Below are positions 23,921-35,622 of a stretch of DNA of 64,000 bases, piece by piece. This stretch comes from Nelumbo lutea (Eukaryota; Streptophyta; Magnoliopsida; Proteales; Nelumbonaceae): assembly GCA_022828595.1 (NCBI GenBank), contig JAKGHH010000008.1, positions 29,132,378 to 29,196,377 of the forward strand, read 5' to 3'. The notes beneath the pieces are model-generated. The model saw only the letters and a list, made by a program, of their open reading frames with translations, was not told the origin of the DNA and made no database searches. The position numbers and the translations under genes were made by a program. Each line of letters starts with the position of its first letter. Within the stretch, counting starts at the first letter, position 1.

Positions 23921-24600
23921 GCAATGGCCCAGATCAACTTCTATTAAAGGATTAAAAGGATTCCTAGGTTTAATGGGGTATTATAGAAAGTTTATTAAAG
24001 ACTATGGCCTATTAGTTCGGCCTTTGACCGAACTCTTGAGGAAAGGAGAGTGGAAATGGGGTGAGGAAAAGGAAGAGGCATTCCAAATGTTGAAAGTGGC
24101 AATGACTACCACACCAGTATTAGCTCTACCAAACTACTAGAAACAATTCTTAGTAGAGATAGATGCAAGTGGAAGTGGAATCAGTGTTGTGTTAACACAA
24201 TAGGAGAAACCATTGGCTTTTTATAGTAAGACACTTCATGAATGACACCTCTCTGTATCCACTTATGACCGAGAACCTTACCTATTTGGTCAAAGGTTTT
24301 GAATTGTTCTAAATCATCGAAAACTCGGTCATATATTGAATTGGTAATTATGACTATGAGGTCTACTACGCGCAAGGGAAAAGACAACATGGTGGCAGAC
24401 ACAGTATCAAGGAGAGAAGAAAGGGGGGGGGGGGGGGGGTGCGGGGTGCCAGTAGCTAGATAGAAGAGCTTAAGACTGAATTCTATAATGATTCTGTGTT
24501 CTTTTAGAAATGGACCGCGGTTGGAAGGGGATTGAGTCATCATCATCAGTCCTTTAAAATTTGGGAGACGTCTATTTAAGGAGGCCCATTCAGCCTAAGG
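23921..24600 (+). pseudogene. RNase H region of the chromovirus
   Basis: IKGLKGFLGLMGYYRKFIKD and PLTELLRKGEWKW mark the RT-RNase H connection. VEIDASGSGISVVLTQ then marks the RNase H start with its first Asp. Stops follow ALPNY and VVLTQ. A run of 17 G at 24,423-24,439 disrupts the rest. Confidence 0.75.
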
Positions 24601-24639
24601 GAGAGAGCATTTTGGGCTTCACAACACAATACAAATTAA

Positions 24640-25330
24640 AGGTTAAGAAGGATCTGTTATTGGAAATGGTATAGAAGGGAGATTAAAGACTAGATCCGAG
24701 AATGTGATATTTGTCAGTGTCACAAGTCCAAAAATGTCCCTTGCACTAGCTTACTATAGCCTCTCCTCATTCTCGAGCAAGCATGAACAGACTTTTCAAT
24801 GGACTCCATTGAAGGACCCCCTCTCGACGGAAAGTCAGTTATCTGGGTGGTAGTAGATCGACTGAGAAAATTTGACCATTTCATTTCTCTCATACACCCT
24901 TGTATTGCTCCAGGAGTGGCTCAAATCTTCATTCAGGAGCTCTTCTTTTTGCATGGAATGCCAAGGTCTATAGTTAGTGACTGTGATCCTGTGTTTACGA
25001 GCACATTTTGGAGGGAGGTTTCCAAATTGAAAGTAGTAAAGCTCAACATGAGCCCCTCTTACCATCCTATTGGATGGATAGGTGAAGGTTTAAAACAGAA
25101 CACTGGAAACCTATCAAAGGTGTTTTACTAGTGATCAACCTCAAGCATGGAGCAAGTGGCTACCTATGGCAGAGTGGTGGTATAACACCAATTTCCATTC
25201 TGCAACCAAGACCACTCCATTTTAGGCAGTGTATGATTACCCACCTCCTACCTTAATATCCTACATACCAAGCACTACAAAGGTTGCAACAGTTGAAAAT
25301 GATCTCAAGGAAAGAGAAGTAGCTCTTTAG
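24640..25330 (+). pseudogene. Integrase of the chromovirus
   Basis: The zinc-binding half CDICQCHKSK is near 24,705. The catalytic core follows with MDSIEGPPLDGKSVIWVVVD (24,799) and FLHGMPRSIVSDCDPVFTS (24,945-25,005), which holds the second catalytic Asp. Several stops follow. Confidence 0.8.
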
Positions 25331-25679
25331 AAGTTAAAACAGAACTTAGTTTTTGCCTAAGAGAGGATGAAGAAATTTGTAGATAAGGGTCAGTCAGAGA
25401 GAGAGAATTCCATACTGGAGATGGTGTATCTAAGGTTAAGGTTACAACCTTACAAACATCCATCACAACCCATCAATGTTAGAAGCTAGCTGCTTAATTT
25501 TATGGGCCTTACTAGGTGATTGAGAAAAATGACTTGTAACTTATAGCCTCCTATTGCCAGAAGGGTGCAAACTTCACCCAGTTTTTAATGTTTCTTGGCT
25601 AGCTAAAGCTGAAAGATGGTAGCCAAGCCACTATGTTACCCACTTTACCTCCACTTAAAGCTGACTGCAATCTCCAACC

Positions 25680-25835
25680 AATTTCAAGATAAATTCTGAA
25701 TAGAAGAATGGTCAAGGGGAAAAGAGCAGACATGGTGCAATGGGAAGGAGCACCACAGCAAGATGCAAATTGGGAGAGATGGGAAGACTTGCAAAATAGA
25801 TCTCTAGATCATTGCCTTGAGGACAGGGCAAATGT
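25680..25835 (+). pseudogene. Chromodomain-like tail of the integrase
   Basis: MVQWEGAPQQDANWERWEDL near 25,735 matches the conserved V-Q-W-x-G-x-P...W-E core of retrotransposon chromodomains. Confidence 0.65.
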
Positions 25836-26230
25836 TAAGGGGGGAAGAGATGCTAATTAGTCTGTTGCCACAGGAGAATTAAGGGGGTCTCCTGGACCTA
25901 GGATTAGCTAAAGTGGAGTTAGTTCAATCTCAAGACCTCTGGAGTGTAACAATTTGTGATTTGAATCATTTCCACATATAACAAAAGAATATTCCCCCTC
26001 CAATCATGGCAATGATTGTCTGTTATCAACTTATTAGGATTTGTTTTTGTCTTTTCTCGATCAATCAAAGTCCACAAATGTATTTCACTATTTTCCAATT
26101 AAGGAATCCATCATTTTTCTTCACTCCAAATTTCCTGTAAGCTTTTTCTTGCCTCTGTGGACAGTGATTGTAGCTATAGCTCTAGGCCAAAGAAAGAACT
26201 CTTCTTAAGCTCGAGAAGAGAACAATACCC
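25836..26230 (+). repeat. Polypurine tract and putative 3' LTR of the chromovirus
   Basis: The purine tract TTAAGGGGGGAAGAGA is followed at 25,852 by TGCTAATTAG, a likely LTR start. The right end is not defined because no partner LTR exists; 26,230 is a rough guess. Confidence 0.45.
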
Positions 26231-26432
26231 ACACTAGAAGAAGATTTTAGTTTTTGGTAAACAGAAAACGGGTTATATTTACAATATTCCCTTTTATGTG
26301 AGAAGAAAAATGAGATATGACCAGGTATGTTTAGTTTTCAGTGAGGAGATACATTGGTGTAGGTGAATTTAATATACATGTAAGGGAGATATTTTCAATG
26401 TATTGGTGGATGCAAGTTCTTTTAGGCTATGT

Positions 26433-26525
26433 TTGGTTTGAAGGAAAAAGTAGGGAGAGGTTTGTATAGGTTTCCCTACCTTTCCCTTCCTTCCCTACTT
26501 TTTCCTTCAACCCAAACACAGCTAT
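26433..26525. mobile_element. Short fold-back MITE, Tourist-like
   Basis: GGCTATGTTTGGTTTGAAGG at one end pairs with CCTTCAACCCAAACACAGC at the other, and GGAAAAAGTAGGGA pairs with TCCCTACTTTTTCC. The ends lie next to TA on both sides. It could fold into one long hairpin. Confidence 0.6.
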
Positions 26526-27149
26526 AGGGTAATTCTACCCTACCAAGAGTTGGCAATCAAAAATTTCCCCTCCATTAATCATGTTATTATTGTTAAAACA
26601 GCATTTTTTTCCAAAAGAAAAAAACAGAAAAAAAAAACAAATCCGAGGGGTATAAACCGAAAAGCTCAACAGTTTGATAAAAAGTTCAGAAAAGTACGAA
26701 CAAGCCTAATGTAGATTTCTGATTTCCACTGCAGAGCTATAAACATTCAAAATGTCAACAACCCACACTCTATACACCCACGCCGGCCGGTAAATTGACA
26801 TCAATTCCTAGCTGGCACCTACCCCAGCAATATTTTGGGCCTACAAATTCTCTGACCCTGGGCTGAACCATCTTTCTCCCTAAAAAGTTGTACTTGACAT
26901 GTTAGCATGGGTGCAGAGTGAGAATAATTATAATCAATGATCTTTTAAATAGAAAGACAAACAAGGAATTGTGTAGGCTGCTTTGTTCCAAATAGCAAAT
27001 TAAGCCTGAAAGGGATAGACCATATAAATATTTTCTTTTTTTTTTTCTTGGTTACCATATAAATATAATCTGACGTATCCAAAATGTGTATTCAAAAGAA
27101 AAAAAAAAAAAAAAAACTTTTCAAACTGAACTAGTTGTTTTCTTAGAAT

Positions 27150-27345
27150 TAATCATGATGATACGGCCTAATCTCCTTAGGGCCATTGAATAGTGCAGCA
27201 CCACACTAATAGTTTAATAGCCTCTCCCTCCCTTCCTCTCCCAAAGTCCGCATGGCAGCAGGGGAGGAATTGAATCCGCGGCCTTGCTCGAATAAAATAA
27301 TTAACCACCAACTGAACCACCCTTCAGTTGGCTCAATCCCAGTGG
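27150..27345 (-). mobile_element. Putative tRNA-derived SINE
   Basis: On the minus strand GTGGTTCAGTTGGTGG resembles an RNA polymerase III A box, and GGATTCAATTCC about 30 bases later resembles a B box. This is tRNA-like spacing. The 3' end is not clear. Confidence 0.4.
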
Positions 27346-27872
27346 CGATAACGGTCACATAGGACTCCCATGAAATAAGAATACGTCAGCAATTTAAATA
27401 AATTCCTAATGTTATGATTATTTTTATTTTTTTATTTTTTATTTCAATAGCTGGTGTGTTGTTGTGTTTCAATGTTTCCATGATGGATCTCAAGTGGAAG
27501 TGGATAAAATGCCTACATAAGGGTGACATAAAGCTGTGCTTGATTTGAGGGAGAAACACATATAGCTTCAAAGTTGAGGAAACATTTTTAAGAGTTTTGT
27601 AGTCGATTCCCAATCTATTTAGGCTGTATCTGGTTCTATTTTTAATTGATGACATATAACGGATGAAAGGCATAAATACAATAATCTCTGTATTGCCAAA
27701 AAAAATACAAAATTCAGTTGTATGGTCCTAGTTTTATCTAATAAGCTTATTATAAAATGAATAAATAATCCTAAAAAAAAGTGAAGAAAAAGAAGGAACA
27801 AGAGATGGAACCAATGGAATAGGCTTCGACCCATCTCCCTTCACCTACACCTAGTCCTCCACCCTTGAGAGG

Positions 27873-27880
27873 TATATATT
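27873..27880 (+). promoter_or_regulatory. Probable TATA box of the membrane-protein gene
   Basis: TATATATT about 115 bases before the ATG at 27,988, followed by a CT-rich leader typical of plant 5' UTRs. Confidence 0.45.
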
Positions 27881-27987
27881 TCCTCCTGACTCCAATCCTT
27901 CACTCTTCATTATCTCCATTCACTTTTTGCTTTTTGGCTTTTGCAGGTTGTCACAGACACAGAGACTGAGGTGGAGGGCAAGAAACT

Positions 27988-28467
27988 ATGGCACGTAGGT
28001 TGGGTAAATCAGAAATTGGAAAGATGATGGTGGGAGTGAATGTGACCATCGCTCTGGGGCTTGCGGCAATATATTTTCAGCCTCATCCCGACTACCTCCA
28101 TCATGTCATGCCTTTCATGGTTTGCACCCTGTCACTGGCTTTCTTGTTTAATATGCTGTCCTTCTTCCTCCAAGAGGACGAACCAATAGGGATTCGGATG
28201 GGGCAATTGGGAGCTGTCTTAACTCTCTTGGACATATTCGGTTTGATGGGTTCGATGCTACCCTTGCATCTTGTCTGGCTGCCTATTCTCTGCTTCCTTA
28301 TCTTACTGGGCTTTGGCCTTGTAATACAATTTCAATTGATGGGTAGCACTAGCAACATCACTTCTGGGTTCCTCAAAAGGGCCACAACCAACGATCCATC
28401 CAACCAAACTGCAGAGGGACCAGCACCTGGAACTCAAGTCTCACGGGGACGATTTCCTTTATATTGA
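27988..28467 (+). CDS. Small multi-pass membrane protein, function unknown
   Basis: Intact 159-codon frame opening with a good plant start context (AACTATGGCA). After a short basic N-terminus (ARRLGKSEIGK) there are four hydrophobic stretches at about residues 14-31, 40-61, 74-92 and 94-115. A polar tail rich in Thr, Asn and Pro follows (about 120-159). There is no signal peptide cleavage pattern and no catalytic motif I recognise. A TATA-like box lies 115 bases upstream. A TTTTTGGCTTTTGCAG stretch ending at 27,947 could be a 3' splice site, so the annotated frame could be the last exon of a longer gene. It is the only host-type frame in the window free of lesions. I do not recognise the family. 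Confidence 0.6.
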   Translation: MARRLGKSEIGKMMVGVNVTIALGLAAIYFQPHPDYLHHVMPFMVCTLSLAFLFNMLSFFLQEDEPIGIRMGQLGAVLTLLDIFGLMGSMLPLHLVWLPILCFLILLGFGLVIQFQLMGSTSNITSGFLKRATTNDPSNQTAEGPAPGTQVSRGRFPLY

Positions 28468-28544
28468 TTCCCATTTATTTGCTTCAACTCATTGAATAAT
28501 TGTTTAACTGTTTTCGATTATTTTTGTTTTGTTTACTTGAGACA

Positions 28545-28720
28545 TCATGTGGGCCCCACCTATTGGACCCGAGAGAGGGGTGTCTAACCTTTTTCCTCTC
28601 TCATCCGAGTCTTGCCTGGACTGGTTCAGCTAGAGCCTCAGGTTTTGGAATCACTAATAAATCAAAATGTTTTCTAATGTAAATAAACTCTATTTCCATA
28701 ACCGATGGGTGGCAACGCCA
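28545..28720 (+). repeat. Inner inverted repeat, left copy
   Basis: Contains CCCACCTATTGGACC, GGGGTGTCTAACC, AATCACTAATAAATCAAAA and GATGGGTGGCAA. All of these recur in reverse complement at 29,985-30,165. The right copy lacks about 25 bases in the middle. Confidence 0.85.
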
Positions 28721-29189
28721 AATCTAACCCAAGTGAGTCATTTCTTAATGCTTTGGCACAAATATGGTTCAACCCATACCTACCCAAGTTAATTTATCTA
28801 TTTGGTTTAAGAGGCTGGTTAAATATATCAAACATTGGATTAGTCCAACCAACCAATTTACAAACGTGTTCATCAGTTCATAAACTCGACTAGTTTGGTC
28901 CACTTGGTTTTTTAGATCCTAACGAGTTCAGTTCGTCGGTTTAACTATGGTTGAAAACACACCTCTCACATCTACACACCATTATCTTATTTTGTATCCA
29001 CTTTCTCTTTGAATTTAATGTTATTCCTTTCAAGTAAAACCCAAAGATAAATTCAATGAACTGTCATGTTGTCTTTATGTACACTTGTTAAAAAATCAGG
29101 AATATAGACCATGTAAACTACTAGAACGGGTTACAACATATTTAACAAGAATGTGAGAGCACATTCATTTCCAGAACGCCTAACAAAAA

Positions 29190-29485
29190 TGACTTGGGAA
29201 TTTGAAAGGATTTTCTAGATGAAAGTAAGGGAGCAAGGTCATAGTTCCCTAACAGGATGTCAATGATATGAAGGGAGTCTCCTTTAATATCAATCGCATT
29301 AAAGCCAAACTCCTTAGCAACAATTAAACTTTCAAAAAAAAATCAATGCCTAAATCAGCAGAGGTTCTCCTCACGCGGTAGCTTTTGATCTAGCTATTAT
29401 AAACCTCCTCAGAGATTTTCCTATAATGATTCCAGAACCAATGCCATACAACCCAGATACCCCATCTATATTAACTCTCAAGAGA
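29190..29485 (-). pseudogene. RNase H fragment of an L1 LINE
   Basis: Minus-strand reading gives VNIDGVSGLYGIGSGIIIGK (family: V-N-x-D-G...G-x-G), then ARSKATA. After a frame change it continues with AKEFGFNAIDIKGDSLHIID, the second half with its E-G-D-S-like core. This is the RNase H-1 type found at the end of plant L1 ORF2. The rest of the LINE is not seen. Confidence 0.5.
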
Positions 29486-29984
29486 TTTGGAGTTAGAGTG
29501 GACTAGCTAGGTAGATAGAAAAGCTAAATCTTGAAACTGGATGACAAGATGAGTAACATGTCTTGGGTAAGGAGTTAAGTCATAAACCTGGTGTTTGGCA
29601 AGTCTTTCTATGAAGATCTTCCAAAAGTACAAGACCTCAAAAACTGATGATAGTTCAGTTCTTTTGCACAATAGTGTTAAAAATTGGTTGAAAGACCATA
29701 TAATGAGTCATTATCTCAACCAACTACCATCATATATGGTATTTGGCCAATAATTCTACTCTAACTAGGTAGTTGTTAGCAAGTAATCAATCGGATACAT
29801 TAGGGATTCCAAATAAATCATCACACTGTAGGACAAACCTTATAAACTTTCCCAAGTCCTAATGCCACAAGATCTCTTCCCATATTCATCATAAGGCCTT
29901 CATATGGCCAAATAATAACGTCCTAGTGCAATTAGGGTGTGAGTGTCGGAAAAATGACTTACTCTGCCACTCGGGCCGGAAAGG

Positions 29985-30165
29985 AATTGCCACCCATCAA
30001 TTATGGAAATGGAGGTGATGGGACATCCAAGATTTACATCAGAAAGTGCTTTTGATTTATTAGTGATTCCATTGCCCAAGTCAGGGTAAGACTCGGATGG
30101 GAGAGGGAAGGGGTTAGACACCCCTCTCCCAGGTCCAATAGGTGGGGCTCACAAGGGATATCAAA
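29985..30165 (-). repeat. Inner inverted repeat, right copy
   Basis: Reverse complement of 28,545-28,720; see there. The two copies flank 1.26 kb that includes the RNase H fragment. Confidence 0.85.
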
Positions 30166-30169
30166 TAAG

Positions 30170-31190
30170 CATAAAAAAAACAAATTATAATAATAAGAAT
30201 AAGAAACAAGAACAAACAAAAAGAACCTACCGTATCAAATTTATTATTATATTTTATATTTATTTTGTTATTATATTTTTATCATATTTCTTATTATCAC
30301 ATCCACTTCATTTGCAATGTTATTATTTTACTTTACGATTATTATTATTATTATTATTAAATCCTATTTAAGCAATTATTCATTAATTCCCCCCCAACCC
30401 ATTCGAACTCATCCTATTCTCACCCTCCTTATCCCATCACTTTACCCCAAAACAAAAACTAACTCTTCAAACTCACAAATCCGCTCAAAATATCTTGACT
30501 CACCACTATTTTATTCTTCTTTTCTTTTCTTTTATTTTATGCCATTTTTGTTGCTGATTTCCTTTTTATTTTTATATTTTTTTATTCTGGTTTTGTTGAG
30601 AGACTCCTGTGCTTCCTGTAACCGGTTTTCCTTCCCTTTCCTTTCTAATCCTCTCTAGGTTGCTGAATCTTCCCCAAAGATAGCATCAGCTCTAGCCATC
30701 AAACTCCCTGCTTTGTTTGCCTAGCAATCTTGCATAAAACTCCCCAACTCTCTTTTCTACACCCCCCCCCTTTTTCTATTTTTTATACATAAATAATATG
30801 TAATGTATTTTTCATATCATTTTCTCTCTCATATTCTGTGGCTAAGGGTAGGTTCCAATTAATTCTTTTAGTCTTCCGGTACCATGTAACAGAGCAAACC
30901 CAGCATCTCCCAGCATGATTCAGACTAATCCGATTTGAAAACCCTCGTTCAACCCAATTGAAATAGCGAGAATAAAATGAGCTTAAACAAGCCAACAGCC
31001 ATCAAAATACGACAAAAAAATCCATGCTCCCATCGATCATGATAAATACAACTGATAATAGATAGCACAACTAGAACAAAAGAATAGGAATGAAGCTCAA
31101 CACCGGCATTAATAAAAAAAAAAAAAATGATAATGCAAGGAAAAGAACAGAGGACGACACTATATGGCAATCCCGCCATTTCTGTCATCA
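30170..31190. other. No gene recognised
   Basis: AT-rich with (ATT) runs near 30,340, pyrimidine-rich text at 30,380-30,660 and a run of C near 30,762. Short frames only. Confidence 0.5.
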
Positions 31191-31609
31191 GTCAAGGGTT
31201 TACAGGGACCGTTCTGCATAGCTTCATTGCCATTTCCCACATCTGACAGGGGAGTGGTATTCTACCATAGAATAAAACATGATAAATAAGAAAATGGGAG
31301 AAAATAGAATTTACCCAGATCGGATTTAGCCCGGTTGAAACGATGCAATGGAGGACCAATTCATTTATGTCGAACAGATTTGGCTTTCAGACGACGATAC
31401 TGACTGAAGGTTGTATTAGAAAGATTGATGAGGAGATGGGACGATTCCAGCACAGTCTTGCTTGAACTCGAGAGGGGAGCTTCAGTCTTCTTGCTGTAGT
31501 CAACTCTGCTCGATCGGTGAAGGAAACGCAAGATAGGGGAGATCGGCGGATGGTTGGGGAACCACGACGCTAATGAAAGGGTAAGTGAGGTATGACTGGC
31601 TGAATTTTC

Positions 31610-32250
31610 ACAAGGTGAGGATTTGGATAGTTTGAGGCGATTGGTGGGTCCGATTAGCCCAATTGGACCTGCATTGGCAGATCTGGAAAGTGTTTGATTC
31701 GAATAATCTAGGGCATCGAAATGGAATATTTGTGTGATTGAGAGGCAAACAATGCCTGTTTTGATGAAAATTTATATGATAGGGTTTTTGGGTAATCTGA
31801 GGTGATTGGTGAGGTTTGATTGAGCCAATTGGCCCCGGATTGGGCATACTTGGAATCCAGTCAATATAAGACCTTGAAATGTAATCTTGGTGCGATCGAA
31901 GGGTAAATGGTGGTATTTTGGTCTAAGATTTCACAGGTGGGCATTTGGGGATGTCCAAGATTTGATGAAGTTTGATTAGTCATAGAGGGTCAAGATCGTA
32001 GGAATTTGGGTCAACAAGATGTTTCGGAATGGAGTCTTGGTTTGATGGAAGTGAAAATTGGGGAATATCGAGTTAAAACTTTATGGGCAGGTGTTTTGAT
32101 GTATCCGGAATTGAACGATGTGGTTTGATTGGTTTGGATTTGTCAAGATTAAGGGAATTTGAGTTTCAAGTGTTTAGGCTATCGAGAAGCATTGGAATGA
32201 AATCTTTGCTCGATGAAGGGGTAAACAGAGGAATCTTAAGCTGTAATTGT
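31610..32250 (+). repeat. Degenerate tandem repeat, about 157 bp unit, four copies
   Basis: Each unit carries a diverged form of GTTTGATTGAGCCAATTGG followed about 90 bases later by TGAAATGGAATCTTGGT-GATCGAAGGG. The second anchor falls near 31,715, 31,872, 32,022 and 32,192. Units are heavily diverged. Confidence 0.65.
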
Positions 32251-32560
32251 ACGAGTATGTGTTTTGGGAGGCCCTGGGTCTGGTGGTTGTGTCTGATCTA
32301 ATGGTTGAGGTGTAAGTAATGGTCAATTGAGACCGTTAGATAAGGTATCAAGCAAATTTAACGGTGGATTTGAGGGCTTTGGGACTGAAAGCTGGGATTT
32401 CCTAGGTTTGGGGGTGTTTCTGAGAAGTCAAAAGGGTCTGAGCGTGTGTTTAGGGTGAATTGAAGTTCAAGCGATGGATTGAGCAAAAATCAAGTGTTGA
32501 CATAAGGTACCTTGAGTTTTAACTATGATTCTCCAATACTCATCCTAATATTACTTATGG

Positions 32561-32825
32561 ACTTACTTATTTAGGAGTCTTAGTGACATTAGGATTCCTC
32601 TCCTATAGTCTAAGTTTAATTATAACTCTTGGCCAAAGTCCAGAATTGAATTAACTAATTATCAATAACATCTTGACCAAGTTTAATCACCTAGGTACTT
32701 ACTTATGTTAGGAGTCTTAGTGTCATTAGGATTCCTCTTCTATAATCCAAGTCTAATTACCACTCTTGGCTAGATTCCTGATTTGAATTAACTACTTGCC
32801 AATAACGCTCTTCTCCGGTTTAAGG
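32561..32825 (+). repeat. Two-copy tandem repeat, 136 bp
   Basis: ACTTACTTAT followed by TTAGGAGTCTTAGTG-CATTAGG begins at 32,561 and again at 32,697, with similar text through GAATTAACTA and CAATAAC. Confidence 0.85.
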
Positions 32826-32829
32826 GTAC

Positions 32830-34527
32830 AAACTTCTTATAGGAAATTCACAAAATCATAGTACCTTAGTAGAGACCCACCATAGAGTTTCATAGCCATA
32901 AATCTTTAATATCCATTCTCACGGTATATTAAAGTGGCTAATCATGATCCTATGTACAATCTTAAAATTCTTCAAGTTGAAAGATTAAAGAGATTTCATA
33001 AGAAAGATCCATACAAGTGGCAATAGCAGAAAATTCCTTCCATGAATCAATCTCTAAATTGGATCATATCTGTGTGTATCCAATATCACACTCATATAAT
33101 AGTTAGAAGTCTCACTTCAATGGTTTAGATCATACCACTCCATCTATGAAAATTATCTATCTGCTAACCTCTAAAGTAATTTGTGCACGCTCACCCTTAG
33201 GATATTTTATGTTAAGAGACTAGGCAATCCAAATTTCCATAACAAGTCTCAACTATCATTTAGATTCCCCACAATATTGCCTATAAATTATATATACAAT
33301 TATATATAAAAACATAATTGTACAAACCGTTTCTTATGAAAATTATAACTTTTATTGGAAAAGGGAATGTAAAAAAAAATCACATCTTTGAATGAGCATA
33401 TAGAAATCTCATTTCCAACAATACCAATTAATAAGAGAGCAATGTCCTGAACTGATGATGCATGTTCCTATTGAAGAATGTTAAAGATTTTGAATTTATT
33501 TCCTACCTATTCTATCTACAATATTTTTCCAAAATGGTTGAACTTTTCCACTAGTGGTATTCTCTTCAGTGTAAGAATTCAATTGAATGGCTTCAATGGT
33601 TTATTACCTTGAATCTTGTCTCCATCCAAATTGCTTCAAATTCAAGCTATAAAGTTTGGATAAGGATCTAATGGTTTATAAAGTAATGGGCTTGTGATCA
33701 CAATTGCCTTTGGCCTAAAGGCGTTATACAAAAGCCTATGGAAAGGAAGTAACCCACTCCACTGATCCACACGCTCTATCGAGCCATCCCAAAACTAAAT
33801 CTACAACAAACCTCCTATTACACCACGTATGAATTGGGCCTTGAAACCCTAAGTCATCCAGTGAATAATGAATATCTCATGGCTCACATGAGACAATCAA
33901 TTAGGGGTAGGGATATGCTACCAACCCTATCCCAATATCCCACTGCAACCTCACATCAGGGACATCTCCATTGTCTTTCAAGAGGGAGGAGATGTTCCCA
34001 ATGTACGGGTTGGGACATTGTTGGCATAGTGTGTTGATTGGTAGCTGATCTAAACTCATCAATTAGCTTTCTAGTTTTTCAATTTTTTTTTTTTGACATT
34101 TCTCAATAAGAAATCGCCAATCAATGGCATAAGAGCTTTGAGATAGTAAGGGCCCATCAAGTTAATTATCTTTTACAGCCATATTTTGTAAATTCGAGAT
34201 ATGAGTGTTGATGATCAGTTCAAGCCAACCCAGTTTGGAAAATCCATGCTTGTGCCTAGGTTTTCTGTTCAGGCCCAGCTTGGGCTTGCATCATGCCTAG
34301 GAGGCCAGGCCTGGACCTAATACTCAAAGATTAGACCAAACCCATATTGGCCCATACATATTTAAAGCCCATTTAGGCCTGCATCATGCCTAGTTGCACT
34401 GGTTCAATGAAAATGGAAGTATTCGTCTTTCGTCTAGCTCTTTTTTTGTAATGGGCTACACAACAGGGGTAGAAGTGCCATGCCCAAATCCCTAGGCCTG
34501 CCCCCAACCTAGATGAGCATGCGTCAG
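32830..34527. other. No gene recognised
   Basis: Only short frames. 34,250-34,400 has repeated GCATCATGCCTAG and GGCCAGGCCTGG words suggesting a decayed hAT-like end. Confidence 0.45.
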
Positions 34528-35622
34528 TTTAGTTCAGTTCCCTGGCAAAACCTGGAATCTACCCGGTAGGGGTTGGTTCTAGGTGTTTGGAACCGGAACC
34601 TACCCTGTGCAGATTAGTTCTAGGGTTGGTTCTAGCCCTAGTGGTTCTGGGGTTGGTTCCAGGGTCTACTCATGGAACCTGTTTTTTCTTTACTCCCACT
34701 TCAAAACTTAATATTCAATAAATATAATATAAAATTTAAAACTTATATTATCTTTATTCATTAAATTAAGTAACTTAATTAATATGCAGATTCTCGTTAT
34801 ATGGTTCAAAACTTAGAATTTAAAATCAAAAGAAATGATCAAATAAATTAAGTAACTAATTGTTCGTGTAAGATCATGGCCTTGCAACCATGAGTGCTTG
34901 GGTTAAATCTTCACAATCCTAGAAGTATTTTGGGGTTTATTTCAAGGCAAACTCAATTCCATGGAAAGTCCCACCAAGGCCAACCAAGGTCTGTTCATCG
35001 GATCGGTTCGAGTGGGGTAAACCCCTAGACCCTAGAACTGGCCTGAGTGGTGATCGGTTCCAAGAATTTGGAATCAAACCCTACCCTGTAACAAATTAGG
35101 TAGGTCAATTCAAGGCTAGTTCGAAGTCAGTTCCATTCGGTTCTGAGTAGAACCTACCCATTTGCGCACCCCTAATAGAGACTTTACCAACAGGTTAGAA
35201 GTCACCTTCCACAAATTATTATTCTCAAATAGCCAAACTTTATCCCACCTCAGCCAAGGTATTTTATTTTTTCAATGTTTGATGTGGTTTGCTGGGAATG
35301 GGTGGGGAGTGGATTTTTTTAGTGACTCGTGGCCCGTGGGTGCATTTTTGAGTTGTTATTTTCTTACGCAGCACTTCTTTTCATAGAGGCTGAGAAACGA
35401 GTAAATGGTATTCATTTTCTTAATGTAAGGCATTTATTTTCTTACAATTAAATGCTTTGTATTGGTAATGATCTTGATTTTGATTTTCTTGCATTTCTTT
35501 GTGTTTTATTTTAGGCCTTTATGTGTGCTTACATCTCTTATTTGTCCTTTATAACTGATCACTTTACTGAGAGAAAGCTTTCTCTATTATATATGTTTTG
35601 ATTCTTTTCGTTACTTGTAATG

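Larger units (their letters stand above)
23452..25851 (+). mobile_element. 5'-truncated Ty3/gypsy chromovirus
   Basis: From left to right: the palm of reverse transcriptase, RNase H, integrase, and a chromodomain-like C-terminus, followed by a purine tract and an LTR start. The left part (5' LTR, Gag, protease, RT fingers) is absent. Matching sequence begins abruptly at about 23,452. A C-terminal chromodomain places it among chromoviruses. All frames are broken. Confidence 0.85.
31194..35350. repeat. Right arm of the inverted segmental duplication, split by a 3.1 kb block
   Basis: 31,194-31,431 and 34,528-35,350 are reverse complements of the two halves of the left arm (18,658-19,794). 31,432-34,527 has no counterpart in the left arm. 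The left arm has only about 18 bases between the two halves, so the block either was inserted here or was deleted there. Confidence 0.88.

Noticed and set aside
24423..24439. Run of 17 G as a G-quadruplex or regulatory element
   Set aside because: It lies in a dead chromovirus RNase H region and may be a sequencing or assembly artefact; similar G runs occur near 38,761 and 40,727.
35162..35386. Plus-strand 74-codon frame as an upstream exon of the calcium pump
   Set aside because: It lies in the right duplication arm, which has a counterpart far from the gene, and has no resemblance to the N-terminus of P2B ATPases.
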